This document shows positions 37,301 to 43,992 of a stretch of DNA of 64,000 nt, piece after piece. The notes below the pieces were generated by a model. It searched no databases and had not been told where the DNA came from. It saw only the letters and a program-made list of their open reading frames with translations. A program made the position numbers and the translations under genes. How positions within the stretch are numbered: the stretch's first letter is position 1; each line of letters starts with the position of its first letter. Source of the stretch: Oscillospiraceae bacterium (lineage in GTDB: Bacteria; Bacillota; Clostridia; Oscillospirales; Ruminococcaceae); contig CAAGCE010000193.1 of NCBI GenBank assembly GCA_900768245.1, positions 35,928 through 99,927 on the forward strand. Reading direction: 5' to 3'.

Positions 37301-38107
37301 CATAAGAGTGATAGGCTTTTCACTTCTGCCAAGTTCATTTCTTACATTGATATATTCATCATATGTTTTCTGAATGTAATCAGCGTTGATAGCTGCATCA
37401 TCAATAATTGTAGAGAAAGTAGTGTGACGGCAATGGTCAGACCAATATGTATCTATCATGCGGATCTCTGTGATAGTTGGGTCACGCTTCTCGGTATCTC
37501 TGAAATACTTCTGACAGAACTTTATATCATCAAGATCCATTGCAAGACCATAATTTGAAATAAAGTTTGCAAGCTCAACCTCTTCAAGATAAATAAAATT
37601 CTCAAGAGTTGCAACTTCAGTCGGAATAACATAATCGGAAGCAAGAGTTTCAACTTCGTCAAGTGACGCTTCACGGCTCTCTACCGGGTTAATAATGTAA
37701 GATTTGAGGGAGTTGAGTTCTGCGGCAGAAAGCTTGCCCTCAACAATATAAATTCTTGCATTTTTTACCTTGCAGCGTTCACCCTGTGTTAAGATCTGGA
37801 TACACTGCTCACATGAATCTGCTCGCTGGTCAAACTGTCCGGGAAGGTATTCAACTGCAAAAACAGTTTCATTTTCTTTAAGCTCCGGAAGCTTAGTGCA
37901 AGTAGTGTCAACAGCCGGTTCCGAAAAAACGTTGTTGATCGCAAGCTTGAAATCAGCCTCAGAAAGACCCTCTGCATCATATCTGTTCATAATGCGGATA
38001 TTTCTCAGCTCTTCAAGTCTTAAAGCTGTTTTTATGTCTGCAAGAAGATTTTTTGCTTCAACTGCAAACTCCGGCTTTTTTTCTACATAGATACGAAATA
38101 CTGACAT
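34400..38107 (-). CDS. purL: Phosphoribosylformylglycinamidine synthase, single-chain
   Basis: This 1235-residue enzyme makes FGAM from FGAR, glutamine and ATP in purine synthesis. It is the large fused form: N-terminal PurS-like region (about 1-150), linker and two AIR-synthase halves (about 210-950) with the conserved KNETHNHPTEIEPFGGAAT (split about 316-334), then a C-terminal glutamine amidotransferase with nucleophile Cys in LGICNGFQ (about 1080) and His in SHGEGRF (about 1140). Many Firmicutes instead use separate PurS, PurL and PurQ. No other pur gene is nearby; it follows mtaB by 19 bases with GGAG before the ATG. Confidence 0.97.
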   Translation of the reverse strand: MSVFRIYVEKKPEFAVEAKNLLADIKTALRLEELRNIRIMNRYDAEGLSEADFKLAINNVFSEPAVDTTCTKLPELKENETVFAVEYLPGQFDQRADSCEQCIQILTQGERCKVKNARIYIVEGKLSAAELNSLKSYIINPVESREASLDEVETLASDYVIPTEVATLENFIYLEEVELANFISNYGLAMDLDDIKFCQKYFRDTEKRDPTITEIRMIDTYWSDHCRHTTFSTIIDDAAINADYIQKTYDEYINVRNELGRSEKPITLMDIATIAAKKLKKDGILKDLDESEEINACSVQIKVDVDGEMQDWLLMFKNETHNHPTEIEPFGGAATCLGGAIRDPLSGRSYVYQAMRVTGAANPLVPVEDTVHGKLPQRKITVGAANGYSSYGNQIGLATGHVAEVYHPGYVAKRLEIGAVVGAAPKSNVIREVPDPDDVIILLGGRTGRDGCGGATGSSKSHTEASLETCGAEVQKGNPPVERKLQRLFRNPDVTHMIKRCNDFGAGGVSVAIGELTDGLVIDLNAVPKKYDGLDGTELAISESQERMAVVVRKTDADKFIKEAEKENLEATLVAVVTAEPRLKMKWNDKIIVDLSREFLNSNGAEKHTTVAVPIPVTAQMKTYTDSADSWEALMTNLNVCSQKGLVERFDSTIGAGTVLMPFGGAYQLTPTQAMAAKIPVLKGETNTCSIMGWGFNPYVTDKSPYHGAMAAVIESIAKVVAAGGSYKRCWLTFQEYFERTQNNPTRWGKPFAALLGAFKAQLELGCGAIGGKDSMSGTFENIDVPATLVSFAVSTADSKSIISPEFKKAGNKVILITPQYDENNLPVFASIRECFEKVEKFIADGQALSVWAVGFGGVAEAVAKMSLGNRIGFKFEKKLSDTQLFYSKYGSFVVELDGDPFTLENVIGTTIDEYKIDCKDYVIDMAAIQKKWEDRLEPIFPCNIKTEDKPAKVFTYTAAERVKPSVSVAKPRVLIPVFPGTNCEYDTARVFERAGAVPEVVVIKNLSASALEDSVSYIEKSIKNSQIIMIPGGFSGGDEPDGSGKFITAFFRNPRIKDAVHDLMDNRDGLMLGICNGFQALIKLGLVPFGHIVDMKDDSPTLTFNTIGRHQSMMVNTRIASNKSPWLAGCEVGDIHRIAISHGEGRFVASPELIKQLADNGQIATQYVDLNGAPTMDIRFNPNTSMEAIEGITSPDGRILGKMGHSERIGTDICKNVSGSKDQKIFESGVAYFK

Positions 38108-38126
38108 AGATGTACGCTCCTTATAT

Positions 38127-39428
38127 TTAAGATATAATTTCTCCTACACAATAGTCATGCTCTAACCTTATTATTTTAACATAAAAAATCTCATTACGCA
38201 AACTTTTATCTAAAATTTTTGTAAATATTTTTACAGGCGTGTAATTTGGCGTATATCCATGAGGGATTCCGTCAGATTTTTCACGTTCAAAGAGTACCGG
38301 AACAACAAGTCCGATCTGACTTTCAAGGAACTTATGTTGGCATAGATCCGCTGCCTCAGCCATTTTCTTTGCACGGATATTTTTTATATGCGTCGGTATC
38401 TGGTTATCCATTTCGGCAGCGGGAGTTCCTTTTCTTTGAGAATATGGGAAAATATGTGCCTTACTGAATCCTATTTTTCTGACAAATTCAAGAGATTCTT
38501 CAAAATCTTTGTCGCTTTCATTAGGAAATCCTACCATCACATCTGTTGTAATGGCACAATTGTCAAAATTATCGCGTAATTTTTCAACTAGTTCTGAATA
38601 TTCTTCCGAAGTATATCTGCGGTTCATAGCCTTGAGCGTACGGTCACAGCCGCTTTGCAATGACAAGTGAAACTGAGGACAAAATTTTGACTGAGCCGCA
38701 AGACGTTTTATGTCATCATCGCTTATTACCTCAGGTTCGATAGAACCAAGTCTTACACGTTCAATGCCGTCAACAGAGCAAACAGCCTCAACAGCATCGA
38801 CAAGCCTTAACTTATATTCGATACCATAAAACCAAAGATTTATTCCTACAAGAACTATTTCACGATAGCCTGCCTTTGCAAGACCACGCACCTCATTGAT
38901 AAGCTGTTCAATAGGCTTTGAACGAAAGCGTCCTCGTGAATAGGGGATAATGCAGTAGGAACAGAACATATTGCAGCCATCCTGTATCTTTACAAAAGCA
39001 CGGGTATTATTTGTATATCCCTCATTGCACATTTCTTCAAATGTATCAGCTGAAGTATATTCGCATATATTGATCTGTTTTTTTCTGCTCTCAATGAAAT
39101 CTTCGATAATATAAGGAAGGTTTTTTCTGTTCTTTGTACCTGTTACAATATCTGCTTCGGGTATGGCGGCAGCTGCTTCGGCAAATGCCTGAGGAAAACA
39201 GCCTGTGAGAGCTATGACTGCATTTGGGTTTTCACGCCGTAATCTTCTGAGTTCTTTAAATATCTTTTTATCTCCCGATTCAGTTACCGTGCATGAATTA
39301 ATAACATATATGTCACAGCCTTTTTCGTTTTTTGAAATAGTGTATCCGTGCTCTTTAAAAAGCTGTTTCATATTTTCTGTTTCATATATATTGACTTTAC
39401 AGCCAAACGTTACAAAGTAAATATTCAT
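38127..39428 (-). CDS. mtaB: tRNA t6A37 methylthiotransferase MtaB
   Basis: MtaB (433 residues) adds a methylthio group to t6A37 of ANN-decoding tRNAs. The N-terminal UPF0004 domain holds three conserved cysteines (in FGCKVN about 9, SCTV about 46 and TGCFP about 76). The radical-SAM motif CNMFCSYC (about 152-159) binds a second cluster, and a C-terminal TRAM-like domain follows. The motif order and length distinguish MtaB from MiaB and RimO, though that separation rests on my reading. It is the first gene of the mtaB-purL transcript and has its own promoter. Confidence 0.93.
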   Translation of the reverse strand: MNIYFVTFGCKVNIYETENMKQLFKEHGYTISKNEKGCDIYVINSCTVTESGDKKIFKELRRLRRENPNAVIALTGCFPQAFAEAAAAIPEADIVTGTKNRKNLPYIIEDFIESRKKQINICEYTSADTFEEMCNEGYTNNTRAFVKIQDGCNMFCSYCIIPYSRGRFRSKPIEQLINEVRGLAKAGYREIVLVGINLWFYGIEYKLRLVDAVEAVCSVDGIERVRLGSIEPEVISDDDIKRLAAQSKFCPQFHLSLQSGCDRTLKAMNRRYTSEEYSELVEKLRDNFDNCAITTDVMVGFPNESDKDFEESLEFVRKIGFSKAHIFPYSQRKGTPAAEMDNQIPTHIKNIRAKKMAEAADLCQHKFLESQIGLVVPVLFEREKSDGIPHGYTPNYTPVKIFTKILDKSLRNEIFYVKIIRLEHDYCVGEIIS

Positions 39429-39495
39429 AAATTCTCCGTTGCGTATTTGTTTATTTTGCTAAGTGCCTAAAAATGATTGGGACTAAATATATACT

Positions 39496-39524
39496 ATTAT
39501 ACAATATTAAATAAAATTTTTCAA
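39496..39524 (-). promoter_or_regulatory. Promoter of mtaB-purL
   Basis: On the minus strand TTGAAA (39524-39519) and a perfect TATAAT (39501-39496) are 17 bases apart. Its -35 box is only six bases from that of the divergent promoter for the HPr-like gene. Confidence 0.82.
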
Positions 39525-39530
39525 TTCCTA

Positions 39531-39559
39531 TTGACTTAAAACTTCAAAACTGCTATTCT
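39531..39559 (+). promoter_or_regulatory. Promoter of the HPr-like gene
   Basis: TTGACT (39531-39536) and TATTCT (39554-39559) are 17 bases apart, with TG at 39551-39552 giving an extended -10. It is back to back with the mtaB promoter. Confidence 0.65.
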
Positions 39560-39630
39560 ATAAGTATACCAGATGAGATAAATCGAACTTTATTCATTTG
39601 GCAATATATCTATAATTCGGAGGGACTATT

Positions 39631-39861
39631 ATGTGCAAGACTACAGTTATGTTGGCAACAATCAATGATGTTAAGAATTTCGTTTCTGTTGTATCCAAAT
39701 GTGATTACGACGTTGATTTGATCTCAGGCAGATATGCCGTTGATGCTAAGTCAATTATGGGTATTTTCAGCTTGGATCTTTCTAAGCCTATCGCTCTTGA
39801 AGCACATACAGATGACGCTTCTGCTTTCTTCGCAGAAATCAAACAGTTCATCGTTGAATAA
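39631..39861 (+). CDS. HPr-like protein lacking the active-site histidine
   Basis: This 76-residue protein has the HPr fold signature in its second half: KSIMGIFSLDL (40-50) aligns with the KSIMGVMSL of HPr, keeping the regulatory serine (Ser41 here, Ser46 in HPr). The first half should contain HARPA with the PEP-dependent phosphorylation site, but the aligned stretch reads TINDVKNFV and has no histidine. It therefore cannot carry phosphate in the usual sugar transport chain. The nearest known analogy is Crh of Bacillus, which keeps the serine and lacks the histidine. It stands alone between a promoter and a terminator. Confidence 0.85.
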   Translation: MCKTTVMLATINDVKNFVSVVSKCDYDVDLISGRYAVDAKSIMGIFSLDLSKPIALEAHTDDASAFFAEIKQFIVE

Positions 39862-39881
39862 TATACTGACATAAAAATCAG

Positions 39882-39908
39882 GCGTCGGATTTTTTCCGGC
39901 GCTTTTTT
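39882..39908 (+). terminator. Terminator after the HPr-like gene
   Basis: GCGTCGGA (39882-39889) pairs with TCCGGCGC (39895-39902), allowing one G-T pair, followed by TTTTTT. Confidence 0.88.
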
Positions 39909-39915
39909 GTTTATA

Positions 39916-40079
39916 AGAACCTGTCTTCACAAGCATATGTGCACGTCTTTTCGGCAAATTTTACCGCAGACTGCGTTAAAAATCCTTGCCGGGGCGACAG
40001 CCCGCCTGCGGATTTTTGCCTTGTCTGCAACAAAATTATGCTCGAAAATCCGCACACATTTCTTATGAAGGCAGGTTCT
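39916..40079. mobile_element. MITE-like palindromic element of 164 bp
   Basis: The ends are inverted repeats: AGAACCTGTCTTCACAAG at 39916 and, read in reverse from 40079, AGAACCTGCCTTCATAAG (two mismatches in 18), with further ATGTG homology. A second inner pair, GCAGAC with AAAAATCC (39968-39987 region) against its complement near 40010-40028, and a GC-rich centre (CGGG...CCCG) let the whole unit fold back on itself. It encodes no protein. A target-site duplication is not clear. It lies between the HPr terminator and the DacF-like gene. I see no second copy in this window and no transposase. Confidence 0.68.
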
Positions 40080-40126
40080 AAAAATATATATTGGTTTGTC
40101 TGCATAAAATTATCTGAGGTGATCTT

Positions 40127-41278
40127 ATGAAAAAAAGCAGACTTACATCTATATTTTTATTTGTAGTTATTTTTTGGAATTCAATATCTCCCATATGCAT
40201 ACATGCAGACGATGAACAAAATGAGTTATTGACATCATATGTTCTTATGGAAATGACAACAGGTACGGTTATTATGGAGAACAATGCCGATGAAGCTGTA
40301 CCTGTGGGTACTATGGCTAAGTTAATGACAATATTGCTTGCAGCAGAAAAAATAAACAGCGGCGAACTTTCGCTTGACACAAAAATAAAAGCATCAGCGG
40401 CAGCCAATGCAATGCAAGGTGCGCAAATATGGCTTATGCCGGGGGAAGAAATGACTTTGGGCGATCTGCTGAAAGGCATAATAATAGGAAATGCCAATGA
40501 TGCATCTGTTGCAGTCGCCGAAGCCGTTGCCGGATCAGAAGAAAGCTTTATCACTCTGATGAATGAAAAAGCACAGAGTCTCGGAATGAAAAGCACAAAT
40601 TTTACAAACTGCAACGGATATTATGATGATAGCCGGCAAATTTCATCTGCCTGTGATATAGCCAAGCTTTCCTGCGAATTATACAAATATGCTTTTCTGC
40701 GTGATTATTTTACCTGTTGGCTGGATTATCTCCGTGACGGTGCAACAGAGGTCGTAAATTCAAATACCCTTGTAAAAAACTACAATGGTACAGTTGGCTT
40801 TAAAGCCGGGTTCACTGAAGCGTCCGGACATTGTATTTCTGCTGCTGCGGAACGTGACGGAGAAGCGTATGCTGTTGTAATACTTGGGTACAGCGATAAA
40901 GACAGTATGTTCTATGATGCAAAACAATTATTAAATACAGGCTTTTCGGAATACTCGGTCGTAAAACCCGATATTCCCGAAGATACACCGGATATTATAA
41001 AGGTGAAGGGAAGCTATACAAAAGATATTCCGCTTGAATACGGAAATATTAAAAATATAGTTATTCCCAATGGGACATACAACAGTATTTCAAGCAGATA
41101 TTTTTTGCCGGACTATATTTATGCCCCTGTAAACAAGGGGGATAAGATAGGTGAAGTGCATTTTTATAAAAATGATAAGTTTCTTTTTTCTGTAAATATT
41201 CTATCCGACGGCTGTGCTGATAAATTAACCGCTGCAAAAGCAATTGTTATTTTGCTTAAATTTATGATGTCTTTTTAG
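40127..41278 (+). CDS. DacF-like D-Ala-D-Ala carboxypeptidase homologue with altered motifs
   Basis: This 383-residue protein has a signal peptide (about 1-27), a peptidase S11 fold (about 30-275) and the usual C-terminal PBP5-type beta domain and terminal hydrophobic helix (about 365-383) for membrane attachment. All three active-site boxes are changed: the SxxK serine is Thr (TMAK, 62-65), SxN is NAN (122-124) and KTG is KAG (226-228). The surrounding sequence is otherwise well conserved (NDASVAVAE, LGMKSTNFTNCNG). It is probably a non-catalytic or weak muropeptide-binding protein. Because a terminator and the MITE-like element separate it from the upstream gene, its promoter must lie in or next to that element. 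Confidence 0.88.
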   Translation: MKKSRLTSIFLFVVIFWNSISPICIHADDEQNELLTSYVLMEMTTGTVIMENNADEAVPVGTMAKLMTILLAAEKINSGELSLDTKIKASAAANAMQGAQIWLMPGEEMTLGDLLKGIIIGNANDASVAVAEAVAGSEESFITLMNEKAQSLGMKSTNFTNCNGYYDDSRQISSACDIAKLSCELYKYAFLRDYFTCWLDYLRDGATEVVNSNTLVKNYNGTVGFKAGFTEASGHCISAAAERDGEAYAVVILGYSDKDSMFYDAKQLLNTGFSEYSVVKPDIPEDTPDIIKVKGSYTKDIPLEYGNIKNIVIPNGTYNSISSRYFLPDYIYAPVNKGDKIGEVHFYKNDKFLFSVNILSDGCADKLTAAKAIVILLKFMMSF

Positions 41279-41328
41279 TGTGAAATGCATAAAACTTTCG
41301 TAAAAAATTTTATTGTTACTAAAAAATA

Positions 41329-41357
41329 TTGCAAAATGTGCGGATTTATAGTAATAT
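41329..41357 (+). promoter_or_regulatory. Probable pgi promoter
   Basis: TTGCAA (41329-41334) and TAATAT (41352-41357) are 17 bases apart, at 4 of 6 and 4 of 6 matches, about 34 bases before the pgi start. Confidence 0.5.
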
Positions 41358-41390
41358 AGTGATAGGAATTATATTGGAGGAATAGTATAA

Positions 41391-42725
41391 ATGTCTATCT
41401 CATTAAACACTAAGTATTTAAAAGATTTCGTAGCTCCTCACGAAATGGAAGCTGCAAAAGCACAGGCTGAGCTTGCTGCAAAAACACTTGCAGATAAATC
41501 AGGTCTCGGCAATGATTTCCTTGGCTGGGTTGATCTCCCGACAAATTATGATAAGGAAGAATTTGCAAGAATTAAAGCTGCTGCAAAGAAAATTCAGTCT
41601 AATTCCGATATTCTTATTGTAATCGGTATCGGCGGTTCATATCTCGGTGCAAGAGCTGCGATCGAACTTTTGAAGTCACCTTTCTACAACAACCTTAAGA
41701 AAGATACTCCTGACATTTACTATGTAGGTAATAACATTAATCCAACATACCTCAACGAGGTTCTTTTAATCTGCGAGGGCAAGGATATTTCAGTAAATGT
41801 TATTTCCAAGTCAGGAACAACAACAGAGCCCGCACTTGCTTTCAGAGTTTTCCGTGAACTCGTCGAAAAGAAGTACGGAAAGGAAGGCGCTAAAGAAAGA
41901 ATTTTCTGCACAACTGATAAGGCAAGAGGAACACTCAAGCAGCTTGCCGATACAGAAGACTATGAAACATTTGTTATTGCTGATGATGTCGGAGGCAGAT
42001 ATTCAGTTCTTACAGCAGTAGGTCTTCTCCCAATTGCTGTTGCAGGCTGTGATATTGACGCTATTATGGCAGGCGCAAAGCAGGCTCAGGACGAACTTTC
42101 CAAGGACTTTGACAATAACGATTGCTATAAGTATGCTGCTCTCAGAAATATTCTCTATTCTAAGGGCAAGAATGTTGAACTTCTCGTTTCATATGACCCA
42201 AGCTTCACAATGATGGCTGAATGGTTCAAGCAGCTCTTCGGCGAAAGCGAAGGCAAGGATAACAAGGGCATTTTCCCTGCATCCGTTACATTCTCAACAG
42301 ATCTTCACTCAATGGGTCAGTTCATTCAGGATGGCTCAAGAATAATGTTTGAAACAGTTGTAGACATCAAGAAGCCAAAGCAGGATTTCTTCCTCAACTC
42401 TGACGCTGAAAATCTTGATGGTCTTAACTTCCTCACAAATCAGAATATGTCCGTTGTAAACCGTAAGGCCTTTGAAGGTACAGTTCTCGCACATACAGAG
42501 GGCGGCGTTCCCAATATCGTTCTTGAACTTGAAGACACATCAGAAAAGAGCTTCGGCTACATGGTATACTTCTTTGAAAAGGCTTGTGCGATCAGCGGTT
42601 ATATGCTTGGTGTAAATCCATTCAACCAGCCCGGTGTTGAAAGCTACAAGAAGAATATGTTTGCTCTTCTCGGCAAGCCGGGTTACGAAGATCAGAAGGC
42701 TGCACTTGAAGCTAAGCTTAAGTAA
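41391..42725 (+). CDS. pgi: Glucose-6-phosphate isomerase
   Basis: This 444-residue enzyme interconverts glucose-6-phosphate and fructose-6-phosphate. The phosphosugar-binding region has [16 protein letters not shown] (about 78-93) and [10 protein letters not shown] (about 138-147), and the C-terminal signature [17 protein letters not shown] (about 403-419) is complete. The length is that of the shorter Gram-positive form. It starts at ATG behind TGGAGG and has codon use typical of a highly expressed gene. Confidence 0.97.
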   Translation: MSISLNTKYLKDFVAPHEMEAAKAQAELAAKTLADKSGLGNDFLGWVDLPTNYDKEEFARIKAAAKKIQSNSDILIVIGIGGSYLGARAAIELLKSPFYNNLKKDTPDIYYVGNNINPTYLNEVLLICEGKDISVNVISKSGTTTEPALAFRVFRELVEKKYGKEGAKERIFCTTDKARGTLKQLADTEDYETFVIADDVGGRYSVLTAVGLLPIAVAGCDIDAIMAGAKQAQDELSKDFDNNDCYKYAALRNILYSKGKNVELLVSYDPSFTMMAEWFKQLFGESEGKDNKGIFPASVTFSTDLHSMGQFIQDGSRIMFETVVDIKKPKQDFFLNSDAENLDGLNFLTNQNMSVVNRKAFEGTVLAHTEGGVPNIVLELEDTSEKSFGYMVYFFEKACAISGYMLGVNPFNQPGVESYKKNMFALLGKPGYEDQKAALEAKLK

Positions 42726-42797
42726 TATAAATCACATCTATTTTCACCGCGTGGTGTTAATATAATATGCCGAAAACGGCGGAACGGAGTGTTTCAT

Positions 42798-43208
42798 ATG
42801 GTAAAAATTATAACAGGTAAAAAGGGTACAGGTAAAACTAAGATCTTAATTGATATGATTAACGAAGCTTCCAAGAAAACTGACGGTTATGTTGTTTGCA
42901 TCGACAAAGGCACAAAGCTCAGATACGATATTGCTCCAACAGTAAGGATCATTGACACAGAACACTGCAATGTTTATTCTTTTGAAGCTTTCTATGGTCT
43001 TGTTGCAGGTATGCTCGAAGGCAACTATGACATCAAGCAGGTATTTGTTGATTCAATCCTCAAGGTTGGCGGAGCTGATTTTGAAGCTCTCGGCGCTCTT
43101 CTTGCTAAGATCGACAAGTTCACAAATGAGGATGTAGAGGTTGTGTTCACAGTTTCTGCTGATAAGGCTGACCTTCCTGAATCCGTTGCTAAATACGCTA
43201 TTAAATAA
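42798..43208 (+). CDS. Small P-loop ATP-binding protein, function unknown
   Basis: This 136-residue protein starts at ATG 42798 with GGAG eight bases upstream. It has a Walker A motif GKKGTGKTK (about 6-14) and a probable Walker B in QVFVDSILK (about 78-86). There is no visible DNA-binding or helicase domain, and the whole protein is only slightly larger than a minimal P-loop core. Database labels such as PilT-like are sometimes applied to such proteins, but nothing here points to pili. It lies between pgi and the yceD promoter and may be read through from pgi. Confidence 0.78.
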   Translation: MVKIITGKKGTGKTKILIDMINEASKKTDGYVVCIDKGTKLRYDIAPTVRIIDTEHCNVYSFEAFYGLVAGMLEGNYDIKQVFVDSILKVGGADFEALGALLAKIDKFTNEDVEVVFTVSADKADLPESVAKYAIK

Positions 43209-43224
43209 TTTTTTCAAAAAACTA

Positions 43225-43253
43225 TTGACATATTATATCCAATGTGATATAAT
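43225..43253 (+). promoter_or_regulatory. Perfect-consensus promoter of yceD-rpmF
   Basis: TTGACA (43225-43230), exactly 17 bases, then TATAAT (43248-43253), with TG at 43245-43246. Both boxes are full consensus and the -10 is extended. The transcript would start about 20 bases before the gene. Confidence 0.92.
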
Positions 43254-43279
43254 TTTCTTTGTTATGTTTGGGGTGTACT

Positions 43280-43726
43280 ATGGTTATTAACTTACAACAG
43301 CTTTATGATATTGTCGGTGAAAAGCAGATTGTGGATTATGCTGTTACGGCTGAAAAGCTGAGTGAAGTTAAGGGTTATAGCTTTGCTCGCCCTGTAACTG
43401 TTAAAGGTACGATAGTAAATCGTGCAGGTATAGTTATTCTTAATTATACTGCGGAATTTACACTCAATGCCGTTTGCGACAGATGCCTTGCCGAATTTGA
43501 ACGTGATTATAAGTATGATTTTGAACATATTCTTGTTCGTTCTCTCAACACAGATAATGACGAGTATATTGTTACAGAATCCGATTCTCTTGATCTGGAT
43601 GAGTTGGCAATTATGGATATTCTGCTGCAAATACCTTCAAAGATGCTTTGCAAAGATGATTGTAAGGGTTTATGTCCTCAATGCGGAACAGATTTGAATT
43701 ATAATGAATGCAACTGTAATGGTTAA
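43280..43726 (+). CDS. yceD: DUF177 protein YceD
   Basis: This 148-residue protein belongs to the YceD/DUF177 family, encoded immediately before rpmF in most bacteria and linked to 23S rRNA accumulation. ATG 43280 gives the standard start; a longer frame to 43259 lacks a ribosome site. The family cysteines are visible: C-x2-C in VCDRCLAEF (about 70-78) and, near the C-terminus, CKDDCKGLCPQCGTDLN with four cysteines that suggest a zinc site. It ends 21 bases before rpmF. Confidence 0.92.
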   Translation: MVINLQQLYDIVGEKQIVDYAVTAEKLSEVKGYSFARPVTVKGTIVNRAGIVILNYTAEFTLNAVCDRCLAEFERDYKYDFEHILVRSLNTDNDEYIVTESDSLDLDELAIMDILLQIPSKMLCKDDCKGLCPQCGTDLNYNECNCNG

Positions 43727-43747
43727 AGGATAAGGAGGTGCTGAATA

Positions 43748-43930
43748 ATGGCAGTACCAAAGAGAAAGGTATCAAAAGCAAGACGTGATAAGAGACGTTC
43801 AGCTGTTTGGAAACTGGATGCTCCTGCACTTTCCAGATGTACTAACTGCGGCGAACTTACATCTCCGCATAAGGTTTGCAAGAATTGCGGATACTATAAG
43901 GGTAGAGAAGTAATTTCAAAGGAAGCATAA
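43748..43930 (+). CDS. rpmF: 50S ribosomal protein L32
   Basis: L32 (60 residues) begins AVPKRKVSKARRDKRR and carries two C-x2-C pairs, CTNCGE (about 31-36) and CKNCGYYKG (about 44-52), so it is the zinc-binding (C+) form. It starts behind AAGGAGG and is followed directly by a terminator. Confidence 0.97.
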   Translation: MAVPKRKVSKARRDKRRSAVWKLDAPALSRCTNCGELTSPHKVCKNCGYYKGREVISKEA

Positions 43931-43942
43931 TTGCTTTCTCAT

Positions 43943-43979
43943 AAACCGAAGAGGGAGATTTTCCTTCTTCGGTTTTTTT
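43943..43979 (+). terminator. Terminator after rpmF
   Basis: AAACCGAAG (43943-43951) pairs with CTTCGGTTT (43967-43975), and a run of T continues to 43979. Confidence 0.9.
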
Positions 43980-43992
43980 ATAGGAGATTTAT

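Noticed and set aside
34697..38090. Several plus-strand frames of 60-139 codons opposite purL
   Set aside because: purL is intact with all domains, and these are antisense shadows without ribosome sites or family resemblance.
39908..40126. CRISPR-like or tandem repeats in the gap before the DacF-like gene
   Set aside because: The repeats are inverted and form one foldback unit; there are no regularly spaced direct repeats and no cas genes.
42726..42797. TATAAT at 42761 before the P-loop gene as a promoter
   Set aside because: No -35 box stands at 16-18 bases (CTATTT), and there is no terminator after pgi, so read-through is simpler.
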